Notes: generated by a model not told the origin, from the letters alone. A DNA stretch of 64,000 nucleotides from Poseidonibacter parvus (GCF_001956695.1 NZ_CP019070.1:248001-312000), one strand, 5' to 3'. Counted from the first letter of the stretch, positions 8,087 through 17,096 are shown. Made by a program: numbers and translations.

Positions 8087-8981
8087 AAATAAAAAAGTGT
8101 TCTTATGTACTAATACTAAGATTGCAACAATAGAAAAAGTAGACATTATACTTTCTCCAGAATTTTACTGGGTTAGGATATTTGATATTCCTGTAAAAAA
8201 TATAATGCAAGCAAGGCATGTTTTACCAACATTATTTGAAGATATTTTAGAAAATATAACAAATTTATCATATCAGGTTATAAAACTTGAAGAGAATAAA
8301 TATTTATGCTTTGCTTATATCAATAAAAAAATATATGATGTAATCAAACAATCAGGCATCTCTTTATCTTTAGTTAATGGAGTATATTTTGCACAAAATG
8401 AATGTAAAAAATTTACGCAGTTTAATAGTGATGGAAAATCTTTTATGTACTCAGAGGATGGAATTTTAATAAAAGTTCCTAAATTAATTACAAGTAATTC
8501 CATTGATTTATCAGAAAAAATAGACTCTATTGAATTGTCTTCAAATAAAGTTAATATCAAATTGTATAATAATTTATTAACTTCAAAACAAATCTATTCA
8601 ATTCTTTTTGTTTTAATTAGTATTTCAATATTGAATATATATAAAATTATTGATTATAAAAAAGAAGTAGAAATCATAGATAAAAAAATAGAAAAAATTA
8701 AAATAGAATCTAATCTTCCAAAAAGTTTGCTACAAACTAAAGCTATTTTAAAAAGTAATAGTAAAAAATTAGAAAATGAAATTAGTAAAAGAGATTTCTT
8801 AGAATATATATTAGTTAAAAATAAAATCAAAATTAAAACAATAAATTTAAAAGCTGAAAATTTGAGTTTAATTTTAGAAAATTCTAATAAAAAAGATATA
8901 GAAGATTATATCTCAAAAAAATATAAAATATTATCTAGTAATATTAATGGAAAAGATTTAAATATAAGGATTAAATTATGA
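8067..8981 (+). CDS. Probable GspL-like assembly platform protein
   Basis: The product has a cytoplasmic N-terminal part (about 1-175), one transmembrane segment (about residues 180-200, ILFVLISISILNIYKII), then a coiled-coil and a small ferredoxin-like C-terminal domain. This is the topology of GspL, the protein that anchors GspE to the membrane. I chose TTG at 8067, preceded by AAGGTGG and overlapping the previous stop by 20 bases; an earlier TTG at 8040 would extend it by nine residues but overlap more. Assignment is by topology and gene order. Confidence 0.62.
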   Translation: MSLVSNKNKKVFLCTNTKIATIEKVDIILSPEFYWVRIFDIPVKNIMQARHVLPTLFEDILENITNLSYQVIKLEENKYLCFAYINKKIYDVIKQSGISLSLVNGVYFAQNECKKFTQFNSDGKSFMYSEDGILIKVPKLITSNSIDLSEKIDSIELSSNKVNIKLYNNLLTSKQIYSILFVLISISILNIYKIIDYKKEVEIIDKKIEKIKIESNLPKSLLQTKAILKSNSKKLENEISKRDFLEYILVKNKIKIKTINLKAENLSLILENSNKKDIEDYISKKYKILSSNINGKDLNIRIKL

Positions 8982-9373
8982 GTAGATTAAATCCTTTATA
9001 TATCATCGCTCTTTTTATTACTATCTTATTGATATCTTTTTATCTTTTAAATATTGAAAAAGAGAACTTTTTTAGTAAAAACAGTGAATATAAGTCTATT
9101 AGTAAAAATGCAAAAGATTATCAGGCATATCAAAGAACTTGGAATAATAAAAAAAATATAAATAAAACAATTGATCAGATTCTAAGGAATAAAATATATG
9201 TAAACTCAAAAATATCAAGATTTGAAACAAAAAACAGTATAAAAGTAAGTATTACTTCAAGCGATGAAAAAGCTTTAAACAATTTTTTAAATAGGGTTTT
9301 AAATAAGCAAATGATTATAAAGAAACTATTGATAGAAAAAACTAATATCAATTTAGAAATAGGACTTAATTAA
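8978..9373 (+). CDS. Probable GspM-like protein
   Basis: A 131-residue bitopic protein: a short cytoplasmic start, one membrane segment (about 7-25, LYIIALFITILLISFYLL) and a small periplasmic domain. This matches GspM, the partner of GspL. It overlaps the upstream gene by four bases (ATGA) and ends one base into the next ATG, so coupling is tight. The sequence itself is weakly conserved; the call depends on topology and position. Confidence 0.6.
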   Translation: MSRLNPLYIIALFITILLISFYLLNIEKENFFSKNSEYKSISKNAKDYQAYQRTWNNKKNINKTIDQILRNKIYVNSKISRFETKNSIKVSITSSDEKALNNFLNRVLNKQMIIKKLLIEKTNINLEIGLN

Positions 9374-9900
9374 TGAAAAAAATATTTAAATTCTTTTTCT
9401 ATTTAGTATTATTGCTCTTTTTCATAATTACACTTTTACCTAAAGAGTCTTTATATAATTTACTTGAACATAAATTATCAAATGAAGAAGTAATAATTTC
9501 AAATGAGAAAAGAGACGAAAAATTATTTGTATTAAATGTTAGTGATGCAAAAATTTATTATGAAGGAATTAATGTAGCAGTTATAGATAAAATGTCTTTT
9601 TCTACTTTTCTGTTTTTTAATAATATTAATATTTCTAATGTAAAAGTTGGTGAGAGTTTATCTAGAATGATTCCTTCATTAATTGAAAATATTGATATAA
9701 AGTATTCAGTTTTGGATTTTAAAAATGTTAAAATACAAAGTTATGGAAGTTTTGGAGAGATAAATGGAAAATTAGATATCTTTGCAAAAAAGATAATCTT
9801 AGAATTAAAAGCATCTCCTATTATGAAAAGAAAATATAGCAAATTATTAAAACAAATGAAATTAATTGATGGTAAATATATATGGGAAAAGAATTTATGA
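9373..9900 (+). CDS. Probable GspN-like protein
   Basis: A 175-residue protein with an N-terminal membrane anchor (FKFFFYLVLLLFFIITLLP) and a periplasmic body of alternating strands similar in style to GspN: INVAVIDKMSFSTFLFF, GSFGEINGKLDIF. GspN is present in only some type II systems and its job is poorly known. Gene order M-N-C fits. It overlaps both neighbours by one to four bases. Confidence 0.55.
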   Translation: MKKIFKFFFYLVLLLFFIITLLPKESLYNLLEHKLSNEEVIISNEKRDEKLFVLNVSDAKIYYEGINVAVIDKMSFSTFLFFNNINISNVKVGESLSRMIPSLIENIDIKYSVLDFKNVKIQSYGSFGEINGKLDIFAKKIILELKASPIMKRKYSKLLKQMKLIDGKYIWEKNL

Positions 9901-10718
9901 ATACAAGATTTAATAAATTGATACAAAAATCAATTCCTTACTTATTTATATTTCTAATTGCATATATTATTGCAACAGTTGTTTTTATCATTCTTCCAAA
10001 AAATGGAGTTGATTATATTGAAAAATCAACATCTTTTTTAGAGTATAAAAAATTTGATGGCTTTTATTCTAAAAATAGTATCAAAGTTAAAGCAAAAGTA
10101 AAAAAAGAGAATAAAGATAATCAAAAAACCTTAGTAAATTATAATTTAAAAGCTATATATTCAACAGTATCAAATTCAGGTTGGATAACAATTGTTAATA
10201 AAAGAACACAAAAAAGTTATATTTTATCCCAATTTGAAGATATTGATGGCTATGTTCTTACGCGATTATATAAAGACTATGTAATTATGGAAAAAGTAGC
10301 AAAAGAGTATAGATTAGATATCAAACAAGCAAATAATAAATTAAAAGAGTTAGTTTCTGAAATAGAAAAAAATACAAATATAAATATTATTGAAGATGCT
10401 TCAAATGTTAAGATTAAAAGAAGTTATTTAAATTCATATATAAATGATATTGATAAAATTTGGGAAAATATTCAAATTCAAGAAATTAGAAAAAATAGTA
10501 AAATCGAAGGATTTGAAGTAAAAAGAATTCAAAAAAATTCAGCTTTTACAAAGTTAGGATTAAAGAAGAATGATGTAATTAAATCTATAAACAATAATAC
10601 TTTAGAATCGTATGAAGATGCATTCAAAGTTTATAACAATATTAATAATATTAAATATTTAAATATAGAAGTTTTAAGAAATAATGAAATAGTGGAGTTA
10701 AATTATGAAATTGATTAG
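9897..10718 (+). CDS. gspC: Type II secretion inner-membrane protein GspC with PDZ domain
   Basis: GspC bridges the inner-membrane platform and the secretin and helps select substrates. After the ATG at 9897 (ATGA overlap with the upstream stop) there is a membrane segment at about residues 11-32, a homology-region-like periplasmic domain (about 60-110), and a C-terminal PDZ domain (about 205-273) shown by AFTKLGLKKNDVI and the following SINNNTLESYEDA. An ATG 15 bases earlier is possible. It overlaps the secretin gene by 14 bases. Confidence 0.82.
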   Translation: MNTRFNKLIQKSIPYLFIFLIAYIIATVVFIILPKNGVDYIEKSTSFLEYKKFDGFYSKNSIKVKAKVKKENKDNQKTLVNYNLKAIYSTVSNSGWITIVNKRTQKSYILSQFEDIDGYVLTRLYKDYVIMEKVAKEYRLDIKQANNKLKELVSEIEKNTNINIIEDASNVKIKRSYLNSYINDIDKIWENIQIQEIRKNSKIEGFEVKRIQKNSAFTKLGLKKNDVIKSINNNTLESYEDAFKVYNNINNIKYLNIEVLRNNEIVELNYEID

Positions 10719-12669
10719 GGTTGTTTTATTAGTATTAGTATTAATATTTAGTTTTTCATCTTTTGCAGATGAGAAGTTAAATATTAATTTTAAAGATTTA
10801 AAAATCATGGATTTGGTTAAAATCACATCTAAGATAATAGATAAAAATATTTTAGTAACCGAGAATATAAAAGGTAATGTAGATTTTATTTCAACAAAAC
10901 CAGTTGACAGAAAAGATTTAGTGAAAATATTGATTTATTCATTAGAAGCAAAAGGCTACACACTTATTCAAAGTAAAAATATAATGCGAATTGTAAAGCT
11001 AAATGATAGTGCAAAGAATAATGTACCTGTTGTTAACGGTAATAATAGTAAATTGTACTATCAAATGCTTACAGAAGTTTTTCCTGTTCATAATGCAAAT
11101 GCAGATTATATTGCTTCAAAAATCAGACATTTAATTTCAAAAAATGCAAAACTTGTTACTAATAAAGAATCAAATAGTTTAATACTTACAGATTTTAAAG
11201 ACAATATTAATACAGTTAAAAAGGTTGTTAATGTAATGACATATGGTGCTAAGAAAAGTATTGAAATCATTAGATTAGACAATATCAAAGCAGATGATGC
11301 AAAGAAAAATTTAATCAATGTAGCAAAATCAATTTTTAATGAAAAAATAGAAACTGAAAAAGTTTCAATTATCTCAAATGCAGATGATAATTCTCTTGTA
11401 ATAGTTGGTAAAAACCAAAATATAAAATATTTAAAAAAATATATTCAAAATATAGATAGTAATGATTCATTAGTTAAAAGAGTTGTAAAAGTAATTTCAT
11501 TAAAAAATGTTGAAGCTTCAAATGTAATAAAAATCATTGATGGAATTATTGGAAAAAAGAAATACCTAGATCCAAATGCAAAGCCATTAGCATCTGTTGA
11601 TGAAGAATCAAATTCAATTGTTTTAATGGGACCTTCTGATGAAATTGATTATATAAAAGCATTACTTAGCGAATTAGATAAAGAGAAAGCTCAAGTTTAT
11701 GTACAAGCTAGAATTATTGAAGTTACAAATACTTTAGTTGATGAAATTGGAATCAAATATGGAATTTTAGGAGGAAGAACAGGGAGTAAAGGCTTAGGAA
11801 CATTTTCTTCAAGTTTAAATGGAGGAAGTTCAATCGCATTTACTCCTGGAGATATTGGTTTATCTATTCCTACTCTTACATCTGGTTTAGCACTTGGAGC
11901 TTCAATTAGTTTGTTAGACCAAGATGGAGCTTTAGATATTGTCTCTGAACCATCAATTTTAGCTATTAATAATAAAGAAAGTTCAATTTATGTTGGTGAA
12001 ACTATTTCTGTTAAAACTTCATCTACTGTATCAGATGCAGGAACTACTAATGATAATTATTCAAGAGAAGATGTTGGTTTAACTCTAAAAGTAAAACCAC
12101 GTATTTCCAATGATAATAAAGTTACTTTAGAAATTACAACTGTTTTAGAAGATGTAAAAACTACAGAAACAACAAGTGGAAATGCAGATACAACAAAAAA
12201 AGAAGTTTTAACTACAGCAATTGTAAAAAATGGAGAATCTGTAATCTTAGGTGGATTAATAGAAGATAAAGTAGAATCAACAGAAAGTAAAGTTCCTGTT
12301 TTAGGCTCTATTCCTCTTTTAGGTAAATTATTTACACATGATAAAACTGATTCAAGAAAGAAAAGCTTAGTTATTATTGTTACGCCTTATATTATTCCAA
12401 AATCAAAAGATTTAACTTATGTTAGAGATAAATTATCTGAATTAAAATTATTAGAAGATAAGTATTTAAAAGAGTCATTAATTAGGTTAAAACAAAAACA
12501 AATTGATAATTTAAAAAAAGAAGATTTATATAAAGCTAAAATGCAAGAGCTAGATAAAGAGTATAAAGATATAAAAAATCAAAGTAATAAAGCTTTAAAT
12601 ATCCAAAATGAGGATATAGATAGCAGAACCGAGCATGAAAAAAGAGTTGCTGAGATATTAGGAAACTAG
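10705..12669 (+). CDS. gspD: Type II secretion outer-membrane secretin GspD
   Basis: The outer-membrane gate of the system, 654 residues. A signal peptide (about 1-21, ending FSSFA) is followed by periplasmic N0-N3 domains (about 22-320; the repeats SNSLILTDF, DNSLVIVG and SNSIVLMG mark N1 to N3) and the secretin core (about 330-570). The core holds VQARIIEVT, the VGETISVKT stretch, VKPRIS and VILGGLIED...VPVLGSIPLLGKLF. A charged, coiled C-terminal tail of about 80 residues follows; no pilotin gene is visible. Confidence 0.95.
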   Translation: MKLIRVVLLVLVLIFSFSSFADEKLNINFKDLKIMDLVKITSKIIDKNILVTENIKGNVDFISTKPVDRKDLVKILIYSLEAKGYTLIQSKNIMRIVKLNDSAKNNVPVVNGNNSKLYYQMLTEVFPVHNANADYIASKIRHLISKNAKLVTNKESNSLILTDFKDNINTVKKVVNVMTYGAKKSIEIIRLDNIKADDAKKNLINVAKSIFNEKIETEKVSIISNADDNSLVIVGKNQNIKYLKKYIQNIDSNDSLVKRVVKVISLKNVEASNVIKIIDGIIGKKKYLDPNAKPLASVDEESNSIVLMGPSDEIDYIKALLSELDKEKAQVYVQARIIEVTNTLVDEIGIKYGILGGRTGSKGLGTFSSSLNGGSSIAFTPGDIGLSIPTLTSGLALGASISLLDQDGALDIVSEPSILAINNKESSIYVGETISVKTSSTVSDAGTTNDNYSREDVGLTLKVKPRISNDNKVTLEITTVLEDVKTTETTSGNADTTKKEVLTTAIVKNGESVILGGLIEDKVESTESKVPVLGSIPLLGKLFTHDKTDSRKKSLVIIVTPYIIPKSKDLTYVRDKLSELKLLEDKYLKESLIRLKQKQIDNLKKEDLYKAKMQELDKEYKDIKNQSNKALNIQNEDIDSRTEHEKRVAEILGN

Positions 12670-14172
12670 ATGAATATTCAAGAAATACACAATACCAATC
12701 TATTACCTTATGAAATTGAGAATTATACTTTTGCTTTAAAAAATTATGTTTTATTTTCTAAAGTTGATGATGAAATTGTAATTATATTATCAAAAGAATA
12801 TATGAGTACTTCTTTTGATTATTTATCAAAATGTGAATATGAATATGAAGTAATGTTTTTAGATGAAATCTCTTATGAAAAACTTTACAATAAGTTTTTG
12901 GAAATTAGAACAGATAAAGAAATGAACGCAATTCAACAAGAACAAGAAGATGCAACAATTGAAGATGAAGATTTTTCAGTTAGTGAGTTTTTGAAAGTTG
13001 GAAGTGATATTTTAACATCAGAAGAATCTGCTCCAATTATCAAATTTGTAAATTCACTTTTTTATCAAGCAATAAAAAAACAAGCTTCAGATATTCATAT
13101 TGAAATGCATGAATTTAAAGCAGAAGTAAGGTACCGTGTTGATGGGGTACTTTCAAAGCATATAGAGCTTGATAAGAATATTATGTCTTTAGTAATTTCA
13201 AGAATTAAAGTTGTTTCAAATTTAGATATTTCTGAAAAAAGAATACCTCAAGATGGTAGAACACAAATTAAAATTGCTGGAAAAACTTTAGATATTAGGG
13301 TTTCAATTCTTCCTACTTTTTATGGTGAACGAGTTGTAATGAGAATTCTGATGCAAAGTGAAGATATTTTATCTTTAAAAGAGTTAGGTTTTCCTTCTTA
13401 TATTACAAATGAATTAGAAAAAATACTTAAAAACTCATATGGAATGGTTTTAGTTACAGGACCTACAGGAAGTGGAAAATCAACTACATTACACTCATTA
13501 TTACACCAAGTTGTAAGTGTTGAAAAAAACATTATAACAGTTGAAGATCCGGTTGAATATAAATCAAATAAATTTTCACAAATCCAAGTAAATGATAAAG
13601 TAGGGCTTTCTTTTGCTTCTGGTTTAAGATCAATTTTAAGACAAGATCCTGATATCATTATGCTTGGAGAAATTAGAGATAAAGAAACAGCTTCCATAGC
13701 AGTTCAAGCTGCACTTACAGGGCATTTACTTTTCTCAACTTTACATACAAATAGAGCACCTGCAGCAATTACAAGACTTATGGATATGGGAATTGAAAAC
13801 TTTTTAATTTCTTCATCTCTTTTAGCAGTTTTAGCACAAAGGTTAGTTCGAAAATTATGTGAAGCGTGTAAAGAAGAGGATGATTCTGAGGCATCACATG
13901 CTTTATTTAATTTAAATAAAGACATAAAGCTTTATAAACCTTGCGGTTGTAATGAATGTAAATTTACAGGTTACACAGGAAGAATTGCAATAGGTGAGCT
14001 TTTTGTTCTAACAGAAGAAGTAAAAGAGTATCTAAAAACAGATGTTGATGATAATACTTTGATGAAATTAGCTGCTAAAAATAAAATGATATCATTAGAC
14101 CAACAATTAAGATTAATGCTAGAAAATGGTGAAACTTCAGTCGCTGAAGCTGTAAGAATTGGTATTAAATAA
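12670..14172 (+). CDS. gspE: Type II secretion ATPase GspE
   Basis: The cytoplasmic hexameric ATPase that powers pseudopilus assembly, 500 residues. Walker A GPTGSGKS lies at about 263-270, the Asp box DPVEY just after, Walker B IIMLGEIRD at about 328-336 and the His box TGHLLFSTLHTN next. A tetracysteine zinc motif, CEAC...CGCNEC (about 397-430), is typical of GspE and absent from many PilT paralogues. The gene starts directly after the gspD stop. Its extra acidic N-terminal region likely binds the GspL-like protein. Confidence 0.95.
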   Translation: MNIQEIHNTNLLPYEIENYTFALKNYVLFSKVDDEIVIILSKEYMSTSFDYLSKCEYEYEVMFLDEISYEKLYNKFLEIRTDKEMNAIQQEQEDATIEDEDFSVSEFLKVGSDILTSEESAPIIKFVNSLFYQAIKKQASDIHIEMHEFKAEVRYRVDGVLSKHIELDKNIMSLVISRIKVVSNLDISEKRIPQDGRTQIKIAGKTLDIRVSILPTFYGERVVMRILMQSEDILSLKELGFPSYITNELEKILKNSYGMVLVTGPTGSGKSTTLHSLLHQVVSVEKNIITVEDPVEYKSNKFSQIQVNDKVGLSFASGLRSILRQDPDIIMLGEIRDKETASIAVQAALTGHLLFSTLHTNRAPAAITRLMDMGIENFLISSSLLAVLAQRLVRKLCEACKEEDDSEASHALFNLNKDIKLYKPCGCNECKFTGYTGRIAIGELFVLTEEVKEYLKTDVDDNTLMKLAAKNKMISLDQQLRLMLENGETSVAEAVRIGIK

Positions 14173-14568
14173 ATGAAAAAATCTTTTTCATTAATGGAAG
14201 TAATTATCGCAATAATAATGTTAAGTGTTGTAATGCTTACATTGTTACAAGTTAAAAGTGATAATATCTTTTTAGTGACTAAGAGTAAAGAAAAATCTGT
14301 GTTCCAAGATTATATTCAAACAGCAATTAATATCAATGAAAAAGATAATATCAATGAAAATAGATATTTAGGAAAATTATATACATTTAAAAATGATGAT
14401 ATAAGAAGAGAATTAAAAGATATTAAAATAAAAGTAAAAAAAGAAGAAGTAGATACTGCAAGTTTTAAAAATGATGTTGTAAATTTTAGTATCACTACAT
14501 ATGAAACAAGTTATAGCATAGAAGATGATATAAAAAAAAATATGTATTCTTTTAAAATTAAGTTGTGA
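14173..14568 (+). CDS. Minor pseudopilin, GspI-like
   Basis: The leader MKKSFSLMEVIIAIIML is a clear class III pilin signal with Glu at +5, followed by a 110-residue soluble part. GspI usually begins with a FTLLEVLVA-like sequence and is about this length. With the GspJ-like gene next to it, it would form part of the pseudopilus tip (I-J-K complex). It starts directly after the gspE stop. Confidence 0.72.
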   Translation: MKKSFSLMEVIIAIIMLSVVMLTLLQVKSDNIFLVTKSKEKSVFQDYIQTAININEKDNINENRYLGKLYTFKNDDIRRELKDIKIKVKKEEVDTASFKNDVVNFSITTYETSYSIEDDIKKNMYSFKIKL

Positions 14569-14570
14569 TT

Positions 14571-15074
14571 ATGAAAAGAGCTTTTACACTACTTGAGGTA
14601 GTAATATCTATTACAATTTTTATGATTCTATTATTGTTCTTATATAAAGTTCTTGATCAAACGAAGCTTTCAAATACACAATTTAAAACAAAAGAAATTG
14701 ACATTAAATCAACAAATCAATTAAGTAATATCTTTCTTGAAGATATTCTTGAAAAAACAACTAAGATTACATTTAAAATAGATAATGATAAGAATACACA
14801 AATTACTTTTAAAACTTCAAATACATATCATAATCCTTTTTATACTTATGTAACATATCTTATTTCTTCAAATGATAAACTAATTAGAATGGAAAGTAAA
14901 GATAAGTTTTTATTTCAAGATACTCCAATTGAATTTTATGATAATGCTTTTATAGATATTCTCTTGGAAGATATAGAGTATTTTGAAGTAGTATCTAATG
15001 ATACAAACTATACGATTGTAATTAAGCAGAAAAATAGAGATAGGTTGATTTTTAGTGCTTATGAATTCTTGTAA
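14571..15074 (+). CDS. Minor pseudopilin, GspJ-like
   Basis: The start MKRAFTLLEVVISITIFMILLL is a pilin leader with Glu at +5; GspJ proteins typically carry an EVxxAxxIF-like stretch. I use ATG 14571 rather than the in-frame GTG at 14565 since it gives the standard short leader. Length is about 167 residues. It is the last gene of the secretion operon and is followed within ten bases by a strong terminator. Confidence 0.72.
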   Translation: MKRAFTLLEVVISITIFMILLLFLYKVLDQTKLSNTQFKTKEIDIKSTNQLSNIFLEDILEKTTKITFKIDNDKNTQITFKTSNTYHNPFYTYVTYLISSNDKLIRMESKDKFLFQDTPIEFYDNAFIDILLEDIEYFEVVSNDTNYTIVIKQKNRDRLIFSAYEFL

Positions 15075-15082
15075 AATCAAGT

Positions 15083-15118
15083 AAAAAAAAGCCAACAAAA
15101 GAATTGTTGGCTTTTTTT
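15083..15118 (+). terminator. Bidirectional terminator of the secretion operon
   Basis: An A-run, stem AGCCAACAA / TTGTTGGCT (15090-15098 and 15104-15112), five-base loop and T-run to 15118. It serves the plus-strand secretion operon and can also end transcription of the minus-strand repeat-protein gene. Confidence 0.9.
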
Positions 15119-15147
15119 ATTAAGGAGAGGGGTTTCTTGTTAAATTA

Positions 15148-15510
15148 TTAACAAGAAGTATGAAGTCTAGTATCAGTATCTTCTTCTGGATAGAATGAAG
15201 CTAGTGTACAATGACTAATAGCAGATGCTGCTAAAATATTAGTACTTGCTGCTGATGTTTGCGTATTGTTAAAACTTAAATAATCTGGTGTATCACTATT
15301 TTCTAGTGGATAAAAAGATGCAAATACTTTGTTATCACTAGTTGCTACTGCTAAAGTTTGATAAGCTTTTGAATCATCTTGAACTGAAGAAAGATAACTT
15401 GGAGTGTCATCGTTCTCAACTGGGTAAAAACTTGCAAATGTATCTTGTGCTGATAATGCACTTCCGGCTAATAAACTTAATCCTATAATAGTTGTTGATA
15501 ATTTTTTCAT
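15148..15510 (-). CDS. Small exported protein with three ASFYPxE...DT repeats
   Basis: A 120-residue protein I do not recognise. A Sec signal peptide (1-21, ending SALSA before QD) is followed by three copies of a short motif, FASFYPxEN-DTP-YLS, at about residues 25-41, 63-79 and 103-116. The first two copies are nearly identical and the third is degenerate. Two cysteines (101 and 120, the last residue) could form a disulfide around the third copy. AAGGA precedes the ATG and TATAAT (15563-15568 on this strand) lies upstream. It is convergent with the type II secretion operon, so it may be a secreted substrate; that link is only positional. Confidence 0.8.
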   Translation of the reverse strand: MKKLSTTIIGLSLLAGSALSAQDTFASFYPVENDDTPSYLSSVQDDSKAYQTLAVATSDNKVFASFYPLENSDTPDYLSFNNTQTSAASTNILAASAISHCTLASFYPEEDTDTRLHTSC

Positions 15511-15562
15511 TTTAAAATCCTTTTAAATATTAATTTTTTATTTTCGTTTGTTTGATAAGTGT

Positions 15563-15568
15563 ATTATA
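15563..15568 (-). promoter_or_regulatory. -10 box of the repeat-protein gene
   Basis: TATAAT on the minus strand, about 53 bases before the ATG. No clear -35 box. Confidence 0.5.
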
Positions 15569-15619
15569 GATTTTTTATGTGTATCTTGCGTAAAGAGTTC
15601 GTTTATTGTTTGTGTAGTG

Positions 15620-15651
15620 TTGAATCATGAACTAATAGTTCTATGATTCAA
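15620..15651 (-). terminator. Hairpin after sbtB
   Basis: An inverted repeat (TTGAATCAT / ATGATTCAA, extended inward by six more pairs past a one-base bulge) lies about 25 bases downstream of sbtB. It lacks a good T-run on the minus strand, so it is a weak terminator or 3'-end stabiliser. Confidence 0.45.
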
Positions 15652-15676
15652 ATTATAAGAATTAGTTTAAAAAGAT

Positions 15677-15967
15677 TTATAGTAACATCATGGCATCACT
15701 AACGATACATTTCCCACCGTATCTTTTAGTAAAGGCTCTTATTTCTTCTTTTATCTCTTCAAATTTTGAGCTATCACATACTGTAAAAATATAGTTATTA
15801 CTTTGTATATCACTAAACTGATCAGCCATTTTTATTCCATGACCACCTGATCCTTCTATATCTTTGATGATTGTATATCCCGTAATATCTTTTTCTTTAA
15901 ATAAATCTAGTACTTTATTTAAATAAATTGATTCTATTATCATTTCGATTTTTTTCATGCTTTTCAT
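15677..15967 (-). CDS. sbtB: PII-like bicarbonate-transport regulator SbtB
   Basis: A 96-residue ferredoxin-like PII relative that binds and gates SbtA, in cyanobacteria according to adenine-nucleotide state (notably cAMP/AMP). The T-loop region IEGSGGHGIK and the terminal GGKCIVSDAM pattern fit SbtB. It begins three bases after sbtA, and the end of sbtA (TGGGGGTAA) supplies its ribosome site, so production is coupled. The cysteine-rich C-terminal extension of some cyanobacterial SbtB proteins is absent. A second ATG lies three codons later. Confidence 0.86.
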   Translation of the reverse strand: MKSMKKIEMIIESIYLNKVLDLFKEKDITGYTIIKDIEGSGGHGIKMADQFSDIQSNNYIFTVCDSSKFEEIKEEIRAFTKRYGGKCIVSDAMMLL

Positions 15968-15970
15968 AGT

Positions 15971-16960
15971 TTACCCCCAAAGTAAATTTATTAAATAGTA
16001 ATATAATGGTATCCCTAATGATATATTAAAAGGGAAAGTGATTGCTAAGCTAAGTGGTAAATAAATACCTGGATTAGCTTCTGGAACTGATAATCTCATA
16101 GCTGCAGGAACTGCAATATAAGAGGCACTACCGCTTAGAAGTGCAAGTAAAAATGCATCACCTTTTGATAATTCAAAAAAGTAAGCTAATGCCATTGAAA
16201 GTGAGGCATTAAAAATTGGCATTGCTATTGCAAATATAATTAAGAATAGTCCTAATTTTTTTAGTTCATAAATTCTTTTAGCAGCTACTATTCCCATATC
16301 TAATAAAAAGAATGCAAGCATTCCTTTAAATAATGTACCAAATAATGGTTCCATTGAATCCCAACCTTTTTGACCAGTTAAAATTCCAATAATTAAAGCA
16401 CCTACAAGTAAATAAACAGAAGGGTTTAAAAATGCTTCTCTTAAAATTTCACCCCAATTTGTACCTGTTTTTTCTTTATTATCTTTGTCATTTTTGTCTT
16501 TTGCAAATAATGTTGCAAAAACTAAACCAATGATAATTGCAGGTGATTCCATAAGCGTCATAGCTGCAACCATATATCCCCCATACTCAACTCCAATTGT
16601 TTGAAGATAAGTAATTCCAGTAATAAATGTAACTGCACTAATAGAACCAAATGTGGCAGCAACTGCAACTGCATTATAGGTATCGAGTTTTATACGCAAG
16701 ATAAAATAACTATAAATTGGTACAAGTGTTGCCATAAATACAGCTAAGCCAAGTGATTTAAAAATATAAATATCTATACCACTTTTTGAAAGTTCATATC
16801 CACCATGAAGTCCAATTGCTATTAATAAATAAAGAGAAAATAGCTTTGGTAAAGGCTGCGGAATCGATAGTTCTGATTTGAAAAATACTGCTAGCATTCC
16901 AAGAAAAAAGAATAAAATAGGAGGGTTTAAAATATTTTGTAATATTAAGTCTAAGTTCAT
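15971..16960 (-). CDS. sbtA: Sodium-dependent bicarbonate transporter SbtA
   Basis: A 329-residue inner-membrane transporter of the SbtA/DUF897 family with about ten hydrophobic segments in two inverted halves and a central hydrophilic linker with KDKNDKDNKEK (about 155-165). Conserved stretches include the early SKSGIDIY, the GSISAVTFITG helix break and SGSASYIAVPAAMRL, the last typical of the substrate site. It concentrates bicarbonate, probably for carboxylating enzymes. It shares a 136-bp divergent promoter region with tctC. The pairing with sbtB makes the assignment firm. Confidence 0.92.
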   Translation of the reverse strand: MNLDLILQNILNPPILFFFLGMLAVFFKSELSIPQPLPKLFSLYLLIAIGLHGGYELSKSGIDIYIFKSLGLAVFMATLVPIYSYFILRIKLDTYNAVAVAATFGSISAVTFITGITYLQTIGVEYGGYMVAAMTLMESPAIIIGLVFATLFAKDKNDKDNKEKTGTNWGEILREAFLNPSVYLLVGALIIGILTGQKGWDSMEPLFGTLFKGMLAFFLLDMGIVAAKRIYELKKLGLFLIIFAIAMPIFNASLSMALAYFFELSKGDAFLLALLSGSASYIAVPAAMRLSVPEANPGIYLPLSLAITFPFNISLGIPLYYYLINLLWG

Positions 16961-17096
16961 AATTTGTTTCCTAATTGAAATATTAAAAGCGATTATACTT
17001 TTTTTTTATTTTTATTAGCTTATAAATTTGTGATTTTATTTTTCTTACATTTTTTTCCTTTATACTGCTTTTATATAAAAAATAAAAGGCTAAATT
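16961..17096. promoter_or_regulatory. Divergent promoter region sbtA / tctC
   Basis: On the minus strand TATAAT (16992-16997) sits about 32 bases before sbtA, behind a long A-tract (upstream-element-like). On the plus strand TATACT (17061-17066) sits about 31 bases before tctC, with AAAGGC as ribosome site. Neither has a consensus -35 box. Confidence 0.55.

Noticed and set aside
5301-15074. Type IV pilus or competence pseudopilus locus in place of type II secretion
   Set aside because: A PDZ-containing GspC, GspE with tetracysteine motif, GspG calcium-loop features and the full pseudopilin set indicate type II secretion; there is no pilT, pilM or comE.
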